A stretch of 64,000 nucleotides of DNA from assembly GCF_026230105.1 (NCBI RefSeq), contig NC_079474.1, forward strand, positions 21,656,794-21,720,793. The letters are read 5' to 3'. A model generated the notes under the pieces. That model had not been told where the DNA came from. It saw only the letters and a list, made by a program, of their open reading frames with translations, and ran no database searches. Position numbers and translations under genes: made by a program. Shown here in pieces: positions 1 to 11,780 of this stretch (the first letter of the stretch is position 1; each line of letters opens with the position of its first letter). The DNA is from Diorhabda sublineata. Its lineage: Eukaryota > Arthropoda > Insecta > Coleoptera > Chrysomelidae.

Positions 1-306
1 GAACTATATGATGAACGCGTTCGTATGAAATATTCAGTGCTCCACATATCCGTTTTAGTCCAATTCTACAGTCTGATAAAATCATGTCATGAACTGCATC
101 GATATTTTCGGGGACTGAAACAGAAACTGGCCTTCCCGATCGGTCATCATCTTCAATGGAAAATTTACCTCTTTTGAAGCTTGCAGTCCATTTTTTGGGT
201 ATTGAGCATATCTTCGTAAATCTGTTACCTCTTACCCTTTTAAATACAGGTACTTGATGATGGCTCGATACTCCAATTTTTCGATTTTCACAATTTCGGT
301 GGACAT
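1..306 (-). pseudogene. mariner-type transposase, N-terminal part, broken
   Basis: Read on the minus strand, an ATG at 306-304 opens MSTEIVKIEKLEYRAIIKYL, the typical start of a mariner transposase of the type with an N-terminal helix-turn-helix. After an in-frame stop and a frame change comes QIYEDMLNT, then WTASFKRGKFSIEDDD, RSGRPVSVSVPENIDAVHD and LKRICGALNISYERVHHI, the second HTH. The usual stretch between LNT and WTASF is shortened, so there is a deletion as well as the stop. The DDE catalytic part lies beyond the window edge. The upstream DNA to about 450 resembles the element's 5' leader. The protein would bind terminal inverted repeats and cut DNA, but this copy cannot make it. Confidence 0.85.
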
Positions 307-599
307 CTTTTTTCTTTCAATTTATTGCGTAGCTCTCGTTTTCTTTTTTGACGTCACACTTTACACTAACACTTCTAATAATTTATTGTTCGCTGCTATA
401 GTAACGCAATATTTTGTTTATGCATGGAACTGGTCTAGGCTAACTAGATATTAATAAACTCTCTCTATTTTATTGACCAGTTTGCATTTTATTTCCTGGT
501 ATCTTCCAGTTCCAGGTTGAATTGAACCAGATCCTGAACATATGTTAATATTCAAATGGGTAAATGCAATTGGAGCAAAGTGAGGAACTGAATATTCAA

Positions 600-1960
600 A
601 TGGAAAAGAACATTAAAATTCTATTAAAAACTGGATTGGAATTACAGAAAAAATACTTGAAGTAGAACTGAAAGAGAAAGAAGAATTCTGTACAGATTGA
701 GTGAGAAAATAGAAAATGCCGAAGATATACTAATAGGAAATTTTAAATATAGAATTGAGAAGAAAAAAGAGCAAAACCATGACGTAATTGGTATACATGA
801 AGAGAATGGAATAAACAAAAATGGAGTGGGTTTAATGAATTTTTGTATAACAAACCTACTGATAGTGATATTTAATCAACAGAAAGATTCACTTAAATAC
901 ACTAGAGATGTTGACAGCAGAAATGTGAAATGTATCTTTGATTATGTTCTTTCTTATAAAAAAGAATAATTGAAAATTACTATTACTTTGTGAATGGCTA
1001 TTGGGAGAAAGACAAAAACCACATTAAATGACAAAAGTTGAGAATCAAATTGAATCATATAAGTCAAGGGAAAAGGAAATAGCCGAAAAATTCGAGGAAT
1101 GTAACGAAAAACGTGTATGATACTAGAGAAAGTAACGAAAGTATGTAACACTACCAGAATTGGTGGCAAAAAAGTAACAAAATGATGCAACAAAGATAAA
1201 CAGGAACAAACCAGACTATAGAAACAAAAATGGGGGGAATATCTATGAGATCGGATGTCTGAGGACTACGGAAATTTCCAAGAAAAAGGTAGAAGACATG
1301 GCAACGAAAAAAGGAGCATGGACAACATTTGACAGAAAGATAGAAGTAGAGAGTAGAGGAAATCGAAAACTTTTCTATTAACACAAAGAAAGGGGAAATC
1401 GAACGATAAAAACAAACAAAAAACAAAAAGATATTGTATCAAAATACAAAATTAATAAATCATAGTGCGTTGGAGGGAATACTTTCAGAAACTATGTAGA
1501 AAAACAGTAACAACTAGGCATCTAGAAAACAGAAACTAGTAAGAGCATCAATAGGTGGCCTATGACAATATGCTATCAAGAAATAGAAAGAAGAATATAT
1601 TTCGTCAGATTGGGAAATAGGTATCATTTCGTCATTTGTTAAAGAAAGTGAAAAAATAGACTGTTATAATTATAGAGGCACAACATTGCTTACACGTGGT
1701 GCTAAAAGTGCCCGAGTATTATTATTATAAGACTAAAATAATATACAACCTATTAGAGAAATCTTGAAGAGGCTTAAGGCAATGAAGAAGTACGTAAGAG
1801 TATGTACTTACATTTAGAGAGATAAAAGAATAAACAAGGAGAACAACTCAAAAAGCATTTGACTGTGACCAAAAACAGTAGAACAATATTAAATGTATAG
1901 ATGAAACAACAAGTAACTGAGTGAAGAAAAATCATTTTAATTATGTCTATTGATAATGCT
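600..1960 (+). mobile_element. non-LTR retrotransposon remnant (endonuclease to start of RT)
   Basis: Three successive pieces of an insect LINE ORF2 are readable in order although frames are broken. At 697-969 there is an AP-endonuclease segment: GNFKYRIE stands where families have GDFNARIG, followed by NDVIG-like, ENGINKNGVGLMNFC and KYTRDVDSRN blocks. Around 1330-1380 a linker like RKLFY appears. At about 1608-1715 the RT entry is clear as WEIGIISSF then CYNYRGTTLL, and near 1770-1870 GLRQ-RST and KAFD match the GFR.GRST and KAFD blocks of RT. Many stops and indels make it dead. The clade cannot be fixed from this; the endonuclease resembles the common insect 'craniofacial development protein 2-like' LINE copies. 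Confidence 0.75.
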
Positions 1961-2849
1961 TTTAGTCAAGAAACGTCAAGATAAAATAAAATCCAAATAA
2001 AAATGTACGCCGTGCTTAATTTAATGGAAAAATGCTTTCCCTGATTTCAGTGTGGTGAAAAAAAAATTATTTAGAAGGAGAAAGCTTAAACGAGTGAATG
2101 CGGACTTTATACGCAAAATTTTGATAAAAAGCAATTTAATTTGGTTTTTTACTCAAAAATTTGGCTTCACCGAATTAATTTTGGAGATAAAATAGCTGTT
2201 CTGATTTGATTTGGGCAGATGGTAACAATACTTTGCACCAATAACTACTACTATCAAATACAAATAAAACACATTAACATATTCCACTTTTGCTATAGAC
2301 CCAGATCATTAAATTTATTCGTATTATACAAAGTTGAATGCCTTCTTTCTTGTTAAGAACCTAATTTGATAAACATTTCAGAACAACATTAACATAAACG
2401 ATCAATTAGTGGAAGCAATTATATGAGAAATAAAAATAATTCCTCGATTTGAAGTGAAATACCAATAAAAATTGTTTATATTGGAAAAAATTATTTATTC
2501 GTGAAAACCAGTTTAAGTCGACGTCCAAGTAATGGGCTTCAAAATCATTTTCTGTTGCTTATAATAGAATGCTATAAATATGAATTTCCAAAAATACACA
2601 CAAATTGAAAGTATACACCTTATATTCTAATGATACTTCACAATCAGTCAGTTAAAGTGAATAACAAAAACCATTTTATTATTACTTTCGACTTGTAAGC
2701 ATGAGTACCTTTAATATCTATGCAGATTTATAGCGTTATTTGGCTTCTTAAAATTTCAAGTATTCGAACTCATCTAAAAAAGAATCAGTCATAAGTATGA
2801 TACTTAAAAATTTTTGAGTTGTTGGGATGCAATGAAAGGTATACCTTTT
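1961..2849. other. A+T-rich stretch, nothing recognised
   Basis: No coding signature, repeat structure or RNA gene is visible on either strand. It separates two oppositely oriented LINE remnants. Confidence 0.5.
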
Positions 2850-3490
2850 CTTCTTATTTTCTTCTGCTATCCATCAATGGATGTTTGCGTTCACTTCTGA
2901 TCATTCTATATTATCTCTTGTGGTATGAATTCATTCTCCTATGGTTCTTATCCCTGTCCAATTTTTGAAATTGTGGAGTTACGACATCCTCCTTCTGTCC
3001 AATCCCCTTTTATCGAGAGTTGAAAAAATAGTACCGCTGTTTTCTACGTTTTATCGTGATCAGTAATTCACGTCCTCTTTCTATTTACCTCAGATTTCAT
3101 CGTTGGTTTTTGTTGCCATTCATGGAACTCTCAAATGCCTCCAGTCTATGGTGTTAACTTTCAGTTTCGACCCTTGGAGCATTTTGTGAATCTTATTCAA
3201 CCTCTTCGTATGATAGTTTTACATTCTTGATTCTAATTTGCGGGTGAATACTAGAAATTTTGACTTTTTTATGTTGTTTTTGCTTCCCATAAGGCGACTG
3301 TGTATTCCAACTATGACCAGAAGCCTCTGGAGGTCATACATCTTGTCTGCTATCAGGTCTTTATCATCGGCACATTGTATATTATTGATTCATGTACTAT
3401 TTACTTTGATGCCTAATTGTTGACCCTCAAAATGTTTTCCAATTTTCAGTGCCTTTGAGAGTTCGTTGTCAACTCTAGCTGCAGCTGATT
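2850..3490 (-). mobile_element. non-LTR retrotransposon remnant, RT active-site region and C-terminus
   Basis: On the minus strand from 3490 downward one reads VDNELSKALKIGKHFEGQQL, then GIKVNST.INNIQCADD, where CADD (about 3363-3373) replaces the YADD box of reverse transcriptase, followed by a DLQRLL-like helix and KSKFLVFTRK. Further down, at about 3000-2950, QLSIKG, a Gly/Arg-rich stretch and a W-containing segment match the C-terminal 'LLQLIIQGKIEG..GRRRISWL' block common in insect LINEs. Several stops and frame changes are present. It lies opposite in orientation to the LINE remnants on both sides. Confidence 0.75.
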
Positions 3491-3639
3491 GGTAGAGAAA
3501 TTTTTCAAAGAAATATATATTCACTTTTCATCAGAGTTGCCTTTTAGGTCGAAAGTTTCGATACTTTTCATCATTTTATTGATCACCGTTGGAAAATCTT
3601 ATCTATTTTCAGATTAAGAAACAAAAAACAATCCTAGAG

Positions 3640-4572
3640 GAGGACACAATCTGGCGAATGGGTTGTGCAATTTAAAATTCAATTGCTCAAGTTTGCTTAC
3701 TACAATAACGGCTGTGAGGTGTTGGATTGTCTTGATGAATCAACACGCTCTGCTTAGTTTAATGTGACCATCAACCAGCATAATCTTTACTTCACCTGAT
3801 GCTAATGCTAACTTTCTTTATGTTGATACAACGATGTCTTCTTGCAAGTCAATAGAATGTGTAGCTCCCCAAGGTTCAGTACTAGGCCCTATCTCACAGC
3901 ACTTCATAGGACCATAGGTAATTTAATCACCCTTAAATCATGGTGCGATTCTAACTTCTGTATCTAAACGTTTCTAAACTAAAGTTTTATCGTATAAAAA
4001 TACATTGCAGCCTTTTTTATTAAATAACACTACCATTGACGTCGTTGAATCTGTAAAATTTTTTAGGGCTTGTTGTAGACAATTCCTTGAAATGGGAGTT
4101 ACATATTGCCGCCTCCTGTTTTGCGCTGAGATCAGTTTCCAAAGAACTGAACTTATCCATCTCTTTCACAATCTATTATGCCCTGGTTTGATTTGAGCAA
4201 ATCTTCAAACTACAAAAGAGAACTAAACAGCATGAATCAATGCAGGGACTTCTTTAAAAAATTCAAAATTCTGACTCCTCCTTCTTTATTTATCTTTGAA
4301 TCCGTTTGCTAATTCATAAACACGCTCTTCCAATTTCAGAAAGATCGTTGCACGGCTATCCACTTAGGAACGTGAAGTACGATCTTCACTTACCTACTCC
4401 ACCTTCAGAATTAGTTAAGGGCTTAATATTTTACAATGCAAAAAATGTACAATCATTAGCCAATTGAAATCAAATCGATATAATCTTTACCGCATTCCGC
4501 AATAATTTGATGGCATACTTACTGGAAAGTGCCTTCTTCTCTCTAAACTATTTCTATTCTAATAATACTTAA
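3640..4572 (+). mobile_element. non-LTR retrotransposon remnant, RT C-terminal half (Jockey-like)
   Basis: The block CSAPQGSVLGPI (about 3860-3895) is the RT motif PQGSVLGP. The YADD region is then missing, and sequence resumes with LKSWCDSNF-like and KTKVLSYK-like text, FLGLVVDNSLKWELHIA (about 4056-4107), CFALRSVSKELNLS and YYALV. Downstream, HGYPLRNVKYDLHLPTPPSE (from about 4344), FYNAKNVQSLAN and NNLMAYLLESAFFSLN run in frame to a stop at 4570-4572, apart from one internal stop. That end matches the C-terminus of an insect ORF2, so the 3' end of the gene is kept. The element is dead through deletion and stops. Confidence 0.85.
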
Positions 4573-5873
4573 TTCCGGACATACTGGTTTGATTTTTGAT
4601 ATGGACTTATACTTTTAAGATTTTAGAAAAATGAATTTTTTATTATTTACTAAATAATAAGCTGTCCGTTTCTTCTTGAATCTAAAAAAACTGTTGTCTG
4701 ACGATTCCCTATGACAAAAATTTTGCATCTGCATTGAAAATCTCACAGCTTACTGGCCCATATCTCACTTACCGGCCACGTATACTTCTGGTGCAGAGAA
4801 GTGAATGAACCATCATCAACTTTTCACCATAAGGAATATTTTATCTCTAATCGGAAACATATCGATAAAGAACCATTTTCCTAAATTTTCTTGTAAATTC
4901 CGCTGGCGCTAGCTATCGCATGCGAAAATTAAGTTCCATATGTGGAATTTCAAACTTTAGTTTCAAGAAAATTATCAAACAAGTTCAATTTGTTTTTATT
5001 TATGCGGCAAGTTGAATCAAAATAAGAAAATGTTCCAGTATGTTGTCGATACGAAAGTTTGGGCAAACGCGTCGGTTATTTGTATCCACATTATGATTTT
5101 TGTGACCTATTTACTATACTAACTATTTTTATATACCATTTATAAGAACGCCTTTTGTTCATATATGGCTAACTAGAGGTTTCCAGGAGTATAATATCTC
5201 AAAACGTGATGACAGTATATATAACGAGACTTGATCGTATCGCAAATACATCGGGACAGTTACAAGTGAATGAAAAATGGAACTAAACAGTGTACTTAAA
5301 TAAATTAGATGTTAAATGTTAGTGAATAATGTTTCACATCCGTATGTATATTATCCATTTTCTGCACAAATTACAGAATGGAAACCTGGGCCATTTCGGT
5401 TAACTCATATACATCCTAGAATGTATATGAAATCCACGAATCAGCACTTGCTTTTAATATCCGTCAACTATTCTTCTTTGAATTTCAAAGTAATGTCAAA
5501 AAAAAAATAATCACAATATTTCTACACGTTTCAAGAAAAATATTAAGTAATACTCCAACAGATATTCGCTTAGACGCATTATTACATCAAAATAAAGTAA
5601 ATATGAATTTTGTTATAAAAAGTTCATTGAATGGACTCTTGTAAACTGAGTTAAAATTATATCAGAAAATATATGAAAGACTCTTTGGAAAACCTTTGCA
5701 ATATTAAGAACAATGATAAATATTAAAAGTAACATTAAATTGCTTTCTTGAATTACGATCTACCGGATATAATACTAAAAAATCAAAAATTCCAGCTCCG
5801 GTGCAAATAAGAAAGTTTCTCTAGAAAACACCAAATCAAGAAGATTTCTTGAATAAGATAATCTATACAAATT
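4573..5873. other. LINE 3' flank then A+T-rich DNA
   Basis: The first ~100 bases ending in a run near ACTAAATAATAA (about 4647-4661) look like the 3' untranslated tail of the preceding LINE. I recognise nothing in the remainder; short open frames such as 5316-5510 have no family resemblance. Confidence 0.45.
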
Positions 5874-6684
5874 AAAAAAATCCGTGAGCAGCAGAGCTCC
5901 ATCACGAAAGTCGAATTTTTCGTCGAATGAAGAATTCAACTAATACATAAACAAATCTTTCCATAAAATGAATTTCTTGGAAATGATATCAATTCTCAAT
6001 CTTATTTCTTTATATGGAAAATTTGCTATTCCCCAATAACTTTTCATTTCACAAGTTAACTCTCTCTCGAATGAAAATTCATAATTTCAATAGACCCAGG
6101 GTGGTCTCGAATCCTCTTGTTCAATTCCAATTGACAACAAAGAAAAAATTGTCATAATGACAAGAAATTTCGAAAATGGGAAGTAAAAAAAATCACCCTA
6201 GCAACGATCATACTCGTATTATTCATTAAATACGAGGCGGTCCAGTTCAACGTTTTGTGCTAGAAGAACTGAAGAAGAAAACTTTGAACTTGAGAACATC
6301 ACCCCTACTTGCATGCGAAGTTCGGACCCTCTAGTTAAACTGTTTCTGGCCAAAAAATAAGAAAATATAACAAAAATGACCATAAAATGGAGAGGGAAAG
6401 TTTCGACCTTAGACAGGAAATCGTCTCGCAACTAATTGAACCTACATGTGAAATTTCATTTTTCAGTCGCTTTTCGTTTGACCTGCAGAGGTGAACAAAG
6501 GTCAAAAACCACTTTTTTTGCACTGCGACCCCTCGAAATATTCATTCGTTTTCAACCAAACTCTAATAACATCAATCCGCCGCCAAAAAAGCCATGTATG
6601 CTAATTTTGAACCAAATCGGATCCATAGCAATTGCTCGAGAGACGAAAATAAGAATTGTAGCTTAAACAGATATATAGATATAA
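5874..6684 (+). repeat. dispersed 0.8 kb repeat, copy 1
   Basis: This segment is nearly identical, in the same orientation, to 28878-29722. Both begin after an A-run with TGAGCAGCAGAGCT, share the phrases ATACGAGGCGGTCCAGTTCA and TTGACCTGCAGAGGTGA, and end in GAATTGTAGCTTAAACAG followed by a short (ATAGAT)-like tail. Copy 1 lacks 14 bases present in copy 2 near 6297 and has a shorter TC run. No protein is encoded on either strand. The simple-repeat tail and fixed 3' end suggest a retroposed, non-autonomous element or the 3' end of a LINE; no terminal inverted repeats were seen. Confidence 0.85.
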
Positions 6685-7965
6685 ATTGAAATTATTTATT
6701 TCTACCTCTATTATTGTATTTATTTTTCTATTGTTGTCGCTAGCACGTTATTTGCCGGGCATGAAACTCATTCTCTCTTCGAGTTCTGGCATAAATAAAT
6801 AACTTATGGATGTTTTTCCTTTTAACAAAACAATAAAAGTTTTACGTTAAAAGTTAATTGTATTATTTTTAATTCAAATAAAGTTTAATAAAATGTAGTT
6901 GAGTACGCCTATGAGTCTAACTTGAAGTTAGCCGTTCCTCTAATTTGATAATTCTACACAGTTCTCTGTTATAAATCGACTCAGATGAATATTCTATTAT
7001 TTAGATGTACAATATAAGGAAAATACTAAAAAATTAAGTCAATTTTATATGATATAATCAAGAAGTTCTATTTCTGTGGAAGGATTACATATGATACATT
7101 GAACAAAATTTAATTATACTACACAATTCATATTATTTCTACGGAAAAGGAATCTTAACCTCACAAATAAGGAATTTTATCCATTGTCAACGTAAGTATA
7201 GGTAATATTCCTTTTTTTTTATAAATTATTTTATATTATTACTATTATTATTATTATTGGCCAATAATACGTGAAGGAACTGACCTGAGATGATAATATC
7301 TTGCAATATCAGATCTAAAACTTGTTATTTACTTCTGTGAATTGTCAGTAACAAATCTTCCACTCATTGGATTAGTAACAAATCTTCAACTCGTTAGATT
7401 TTCTTCAGTACAGATATTTATCTTCCATTCATCTTTAATAATTCGCAATTATTTTGTATTTTCATTCAAATTTAACTTCTATTTCTTATAACTTTCCACT
7501 CCCCATTCTCTTTTCTGCTGATACTACTTTTTTTCTAAATAAATAATGATCCTCTTTTTTTTATCTCCTTAGCAACCATTTCATATGACTCACTAGACTT
7601 TTGCTCTTGTCTCCTCACAATGTCATAATGACAAACACTTGTCAAACAAACACTTGTCAGATCTTATATTTATGTTTTTAAATAAACTTTTATTTCATTA
7701 ATAGTTTATGAATTTTCACTATTATGGGTCCTTTTGGCAACAGTTTCATATATTTTTTTAAAAAAATCAATCTTCCACTAAGTTTTATATTAACTTATAA
7801 TTCATAACATTATTCTATGATACAAATTATGATTTGTACATATGCAATCCTTTAGAATATATCATTTTTAATAAATAATTCCTTATATATAAAATAACTA
7901 TAATTAATTAACTTGCAAATATCAATTCAATTTCTTTTATTTTTTTATCGATTTTTTGCCTTTAG
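6685..7965. other. A+T-rich DNA, minor simple repeats
   Basis: There is an (ATT)n run at about 7237-7258, a 27 bp direct duplication at 7347-7400 and a duplicated ACAAACACTTGTCA at about 7631-7660. No gene or transposon signature was recognised. Confidence 0.5.
7347..7400. repeat. 27 bp tandem duplication
   Basis: Two adjoining 27-base units, 7347-7373 and 7374-7400, both beginning AGTAACAAATCTTC, differ at three positions. This is a simple local duplication with no evident role. Confidence 0.8.

Positions 7966-8037
<72 letters not shown>
7966..8037. repeat. (TA)n microsatellite, about 36 units
   Basis: An uninterrupted TA run of about 72 bases. It is expected to be polymorphic and cruciform-prone. 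The apparent 'IYIYIY' reading frame across it is an artefact of the repeat. Confidence 0.97.
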
Positions 8038-8040
<3 letters not shown>

Positions 8041-8639
8041 CTACAGACATTCGAGAAACCATCATAATCGTGTTCGGGAGGTCTCAAAACATGGGAAAAA
8101 TGATGTGCCCCCCATTTTTCTTCTATTCATGGCTACCGTAATAGTCTAATTTTTCCTTGAAAAACTCGACTAAAAACATCATTAATCATTTAAAAGTACA
8201 TATTGCTTACAATTTAACGCATTTAACCTCACGCGCTGATTGAATGGCATATGCCCCCCGCCGCCATATTTGTTTGTTAATCCGTTTATTATCGAATGTA
8301 AACAAACAGTGTTCCCAATCTTTCGACACATTATATTCGATTTGTGATAGATCAGTTTGTGAACGTACGTGTATAGCGATTGAAATGTGGATCAATTCCT
8401 ACTGCAGGTGATTTTTATATTGCTTATAATAATTGTATTATAAATAGCAATTTTCATAAAATTCTATGTAGTGTTGATTTTTGGAATATCTGGAGGTTGT
8501 CGTAGTCAAGGATTGAAAAATTTTATAATAAATCATGTTAGAGATTTAGAAAATGAATTTCAAGTTTTCAAATTTCAAATTAATTGATACAAAAACAAGT
8601 CCCATCTTTTGTAATTTATAGTATATTGTACGAGGTCTC
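8038..8639. other. locally GC-richer block, function unknown
   Basis: Between about 8090 and 8400 base composition rises, with C-runs at 8107-8112 and GCCCCCCGCCGCC near 8251. On the minus strand this gives a CAAATATGGCGGCGG start-like context (about 8270-8256), but the frame closes after a dozen codons. It could be a transposon end, an old promoter/first exon or part of the adjacent Crypton remnant; the sequence alone does not decide. Confidence 0.3.
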
Positions 8640-8955
8640 AAAAAAATATATTCTGGTTAGACCACTAGATATAAAAAGATTTTTGTTAATTGCCAAAACG
8701 AAAAATGTACCAATCAAGTAGTCGGACTTAACAAAATTGATAAGCAGCCAAAAATAAAATTTTAAAAAATTATCAGATGCAATAGTATCCTTGCAGATGC
8801 AGGAGGTGATTCCTTAACAGTGAAAAATTTCGGTGGTTGGAAATCAACCGCGGTAATGGAAACATTCCTTAAGTAAAAAAAAAACAGTGACAAAAAATAC
8901 GAAGCTATGCTATCAACATCGGTGCAAATTATGAACCAAAATTTAGTCAACTTCT
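8640..8955 (+). pseudogene. Crypton-like tyrosine recombinase remnant
   Basis: In one frame, from about 8670, FVNCQNEKCTNQVVGLNKID is followed, after loss of the GHCFRRSS block, by ILADAGGDSLTVKNFGGWKS (about 8791-8850) and METFLK then a stop. These match the C-terminal domain of insect Crypton-type tyrosine recombinases (LADAGGD..TLKRHGGWKSSTVAEGYIE). The histidine of H-x-x-W is replaced (KNFGGW) and the nucleophilic tyrosine position reads F, so the copy is catalytically dead besides being truncated. A second member lies at 13270-15010 on the other strand. Confidence 0.75.
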
Positions 8956-9591
8956 ACTTATAATAGTATCGAAGAAAATAACTACGCAGATTATCACAAC
9001 ATATCAGTGAAAATATAAAATTGAAATGGTAAAATTATAAATAAAATTGTTAAAAATTTTCAATTCAAAATTTATAGTTTAATAAAATGTTTATTTTCTA
9101 GATTTCTTCGTAAGTGGGCCATATAAAAAATATACTGTTTGATTCGTGTGTCCATATATTTCGTAATCATGTTTACCCGAAGTAAATTACATTGCATACT
9201 CAATATATTTATGTCTCCTATATACATAAATATTTCCAACATTAAAGTAACGTTGTATATATTGTATTCGAAATTCAGTGATTAATTAACTCATTTAAAA
9301 TTATGAATCAAATTAGAAAAAGTTTCGTTTGGATATCATATGAATATTTTATTGAGTATAAACAATTATGCTTTGGCGATTTTGTGTATATTTAATAATC
9401 AATTTATATTTAATCTCTTTCAAGCACAAAGTTGCCAAGCAATGAATTTTTGTTTTAGGATTAGTATTTGATAATCCAAACACAAGCACCGGAAAAATTT
9501 CCAGATACACAAGTATTAGTTTTTAGAAAATATAAATATCTAGTGCCATATTCAGCTGCGTAAGTATTTGTACAACAATTTTTTTCCCAAC
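8956..9591. other. A+T-rich DNA, nothing recognised
   Basis: No coding or repeat signature was found on either strand. Confidence 0.5.
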
Positions 9592-9792
9592 AGATTGAAC
9601 TGTTTCTGGTGGCTTGATCGAGTCGCGGAGGAAGAAGACTTTTTCCAATTTGTATTATTCATAGACGAATCTACTTCCCACAATGCTGGTCCAGTGAATA
9701 GTTATAATCGGAGCCTGAATGTGTTTGGTGAGATTGTAGAGAATTACTTGAGTGGACAAGATTTTATAAGATACCTAAAAACGCCGTTTTGA
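9592..9792 (+). pseudogene. DDE transposase fragment (IS630/Tc1-mariner superfamily)
   Basis: RLNCFWWLDRVAEEEDFFQF leads to VLFIDESTSHNAGPVNSYN, where IDES contains the first catalytic Asp of the DDE triad in the TDEATFH context typical of insect transposases. The frame then jumps directly to RSLNVFGEIVENYLSGQ, equivalent to SINVWCGIVGDYLIGP, so about 25 residues between the two have been deleted. It stops at 9790-9792. N- and C-terminal parts are absent. Confidence 0.75.
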
Positions 9793-11253
9793 AATCTTTT
9801 GAAGCATAATTCTCTAAATATCACAGCAAAGATATGGCTTCAGTTAAATTATGCACTTACGCATTTTTAATAAGCTGTAAGAAATTACCTAAATAGCAAT
9901 TGAAACATATTATTGTAATGTTTTTCTTATTTATTTACACTCTTTCTATTCGTAAGGTGAATTAATAAACACTGTCTCTTACGTTCACTGCGTTTATACA
10001 ACTCCTTTATATACCTAAATGAAATTCTACAAAGTACTAGAACAAAAATAAACAAAAAATAAATGGAAATTATTGAAAAGGAATAGTGAAAATAAACCAC
10101 CTGATATAATAGAAAGTTCTAAAGGGAAACATCAAAGGCGTATCTGCTATTTATAAAAAACAGATGAAAGGCGCCGCGTGAATCTGCCGAAGTTTAAAAT
10201 TCCATTGTTGCTGGACAGGACTGGTCTAAGGACCCATTTCGCGAGCTTGTTCGTAACATTATATATACTCCACTTAACACTCCCAATAATACGGAATACA
10301 TGTTTGCCAGAATCACTTCCGACCTTTCAATTTAAGATGGTCAATTCGAGCAACATCAATAAAATGGAATATGTCAAGAACAGCAAAACCTACGGACCTG
10401 AAACTTATATACATTTACTTTTTTATTATTTGTACTGTAAATGAACAATCTTTGAAGTTTCCCAAACACAATTAACTATGTGAAAATCATGATTTACTCG
10501 AATTAAAACCATAATAATGAAATATTGGAACCTGTGCTTTATTAATATTTATACTGTGAACCATCTTTACAGCCAATTGTATTGTTTGAGATTTTATATT
10601 AAAGGTATACGTGATATAAATACCGCCAATCCTTTTTCTCTTTCTCGTTCTTATACTGGACTCTGAGGTTGTATTTTATTGACAGTCCTTGTACTGTCAC
10701 AGAGTTTCAAATTTGTTCGAATCAATGAATAAATTTTTTATTTCTTTAATAAGCTCTTCATACTTTTTTAAGAGAATAATATTTTTTAATTGAGGTATGA
10801 AAAAGCTGCGTTTCGATGGTTAAATACCATTTCATCTATTGTCACATTTTCTCAATTTTGAGAAAATTGACAATCAAAAATATACTTAGACAAATGTTCA
10901 ACAAAAATGGTCACTTCGTACCTAGCAATTTCGCTACCGACACCATTTGATTTTCACAATAGCAACAAGAAGAGTAATACTTTCAAAAAACTGTAACTAT
11001 CAAAATCACGTATCTATTAGATGTATGCACGACTAAAAGAAAGTTAAGGCTGTCAAATTTTTTATTTATTTATATCATACAAATAAATATGTTTTGTTAA
11101 GTATTCACAAATTTCACAATTTATCTAAGTATATATGTTTCCAATTAACAAATAGTTGTAATAATTATTTCTATAAAACCATTAGCATAATCAATTATTG
11201 AACGTACGCTTCAAATGCAGACAATATACTTTTTTCAAATGAAAAGTTGTGAG
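9793..11253. other. A+T-rich DNA, nothing recognised
   Basis: An 88-codon open frame at 10178-10444 (plus) has no recognisable family signature and no strong coding bias. A short perfect hairpin, TTTTCTCAA-TT-TTGAGAAAA, lies near 10845-10865. Otherwise nothing is visible; this is the 3' side of the minus-strand gene that follows. Confidence 0.45.
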
Positions 11254-11385
11254 TTAAAAAGTCGATATCGAATTAACATGAATATAATCTTTTACAAAAA
11301 TTGGAGTAGGTGCACGTACTTTTACTGGAGTTTGTATCTCAACACTATATGGAACCGGTACAGACTCTGGAACATGGTGCCTCTC
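11254..11385 (-). CDS. Pro/Val-repeat extracellular protein, last exon
   Basis: On the minus strand an acceptor (TTTTATAG, ending at 11386) opens the exon, which reads ERHHVPESVPVPYSVEIQTP and continues PVKVRAPTPIFVKDYIHV to a stop at 11256-11254. The Pro-Val-x-Val rhythm and phase-0 junction match the exon at 11781-12056, with a 395 bp intron between. Proteins of this make are secreted, low-complexity cuticle or extracellular-matrix components in insects. The 44-codon length including stop preserves the frame exactly. The assignment to a class is by composition only; no chitin-binding R&R motif is seen. Confidence 0.7.
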   Translation of the reverse strand, partial: ERHHVPESVPVPYSVEIQTPVKVRAPTPIFVKDYIHVNSISTF

Positions 11386-11780
11386 CTATAAAATATATGT
11401 ATCAATAGATTATCATCTCATATTTATTTAATCAATTTTATTAAATTTAACTAAAAAACGAAGACAGTTACTTTAAGCAATTTGTAAAAATTGATTTCTT
11501 CACCATCATTTTCTCCATTTGATTTATTACGTTAGTAAAAATTGTGAATTATTTATTTTATAAGATATTATTCAATAGATCGAATTATTCGATCGCTTTG
11601 ACATAATTCAGTAATTTTAAATTATTAAACTTGATTGAGGAAGTAAAATTATTATACTTCTGTTGATACTCAAATATTCGTACATGCTTTCCTTTCTTAG
11701 CTTTAGTTTTATTCTAGATAATTTTCACCCCATATTCATGATAAAAACATGAGAAATGAAAACATCTTATTCATACTTAC

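Noticed and set aside
7913..8149. 78-codon open frame with an IYIYIY tract
   Set aside because: It is a translation of the (TA)n microsatellite; no protein support.
10845..10866. Short hairpin TTTTCTCAA-TT-TTGAGAAAA as a terminator or ribozyme
   Set aside because: Isolated A+T-rich hairpin in a eukaryotic context with no transcript evidence.
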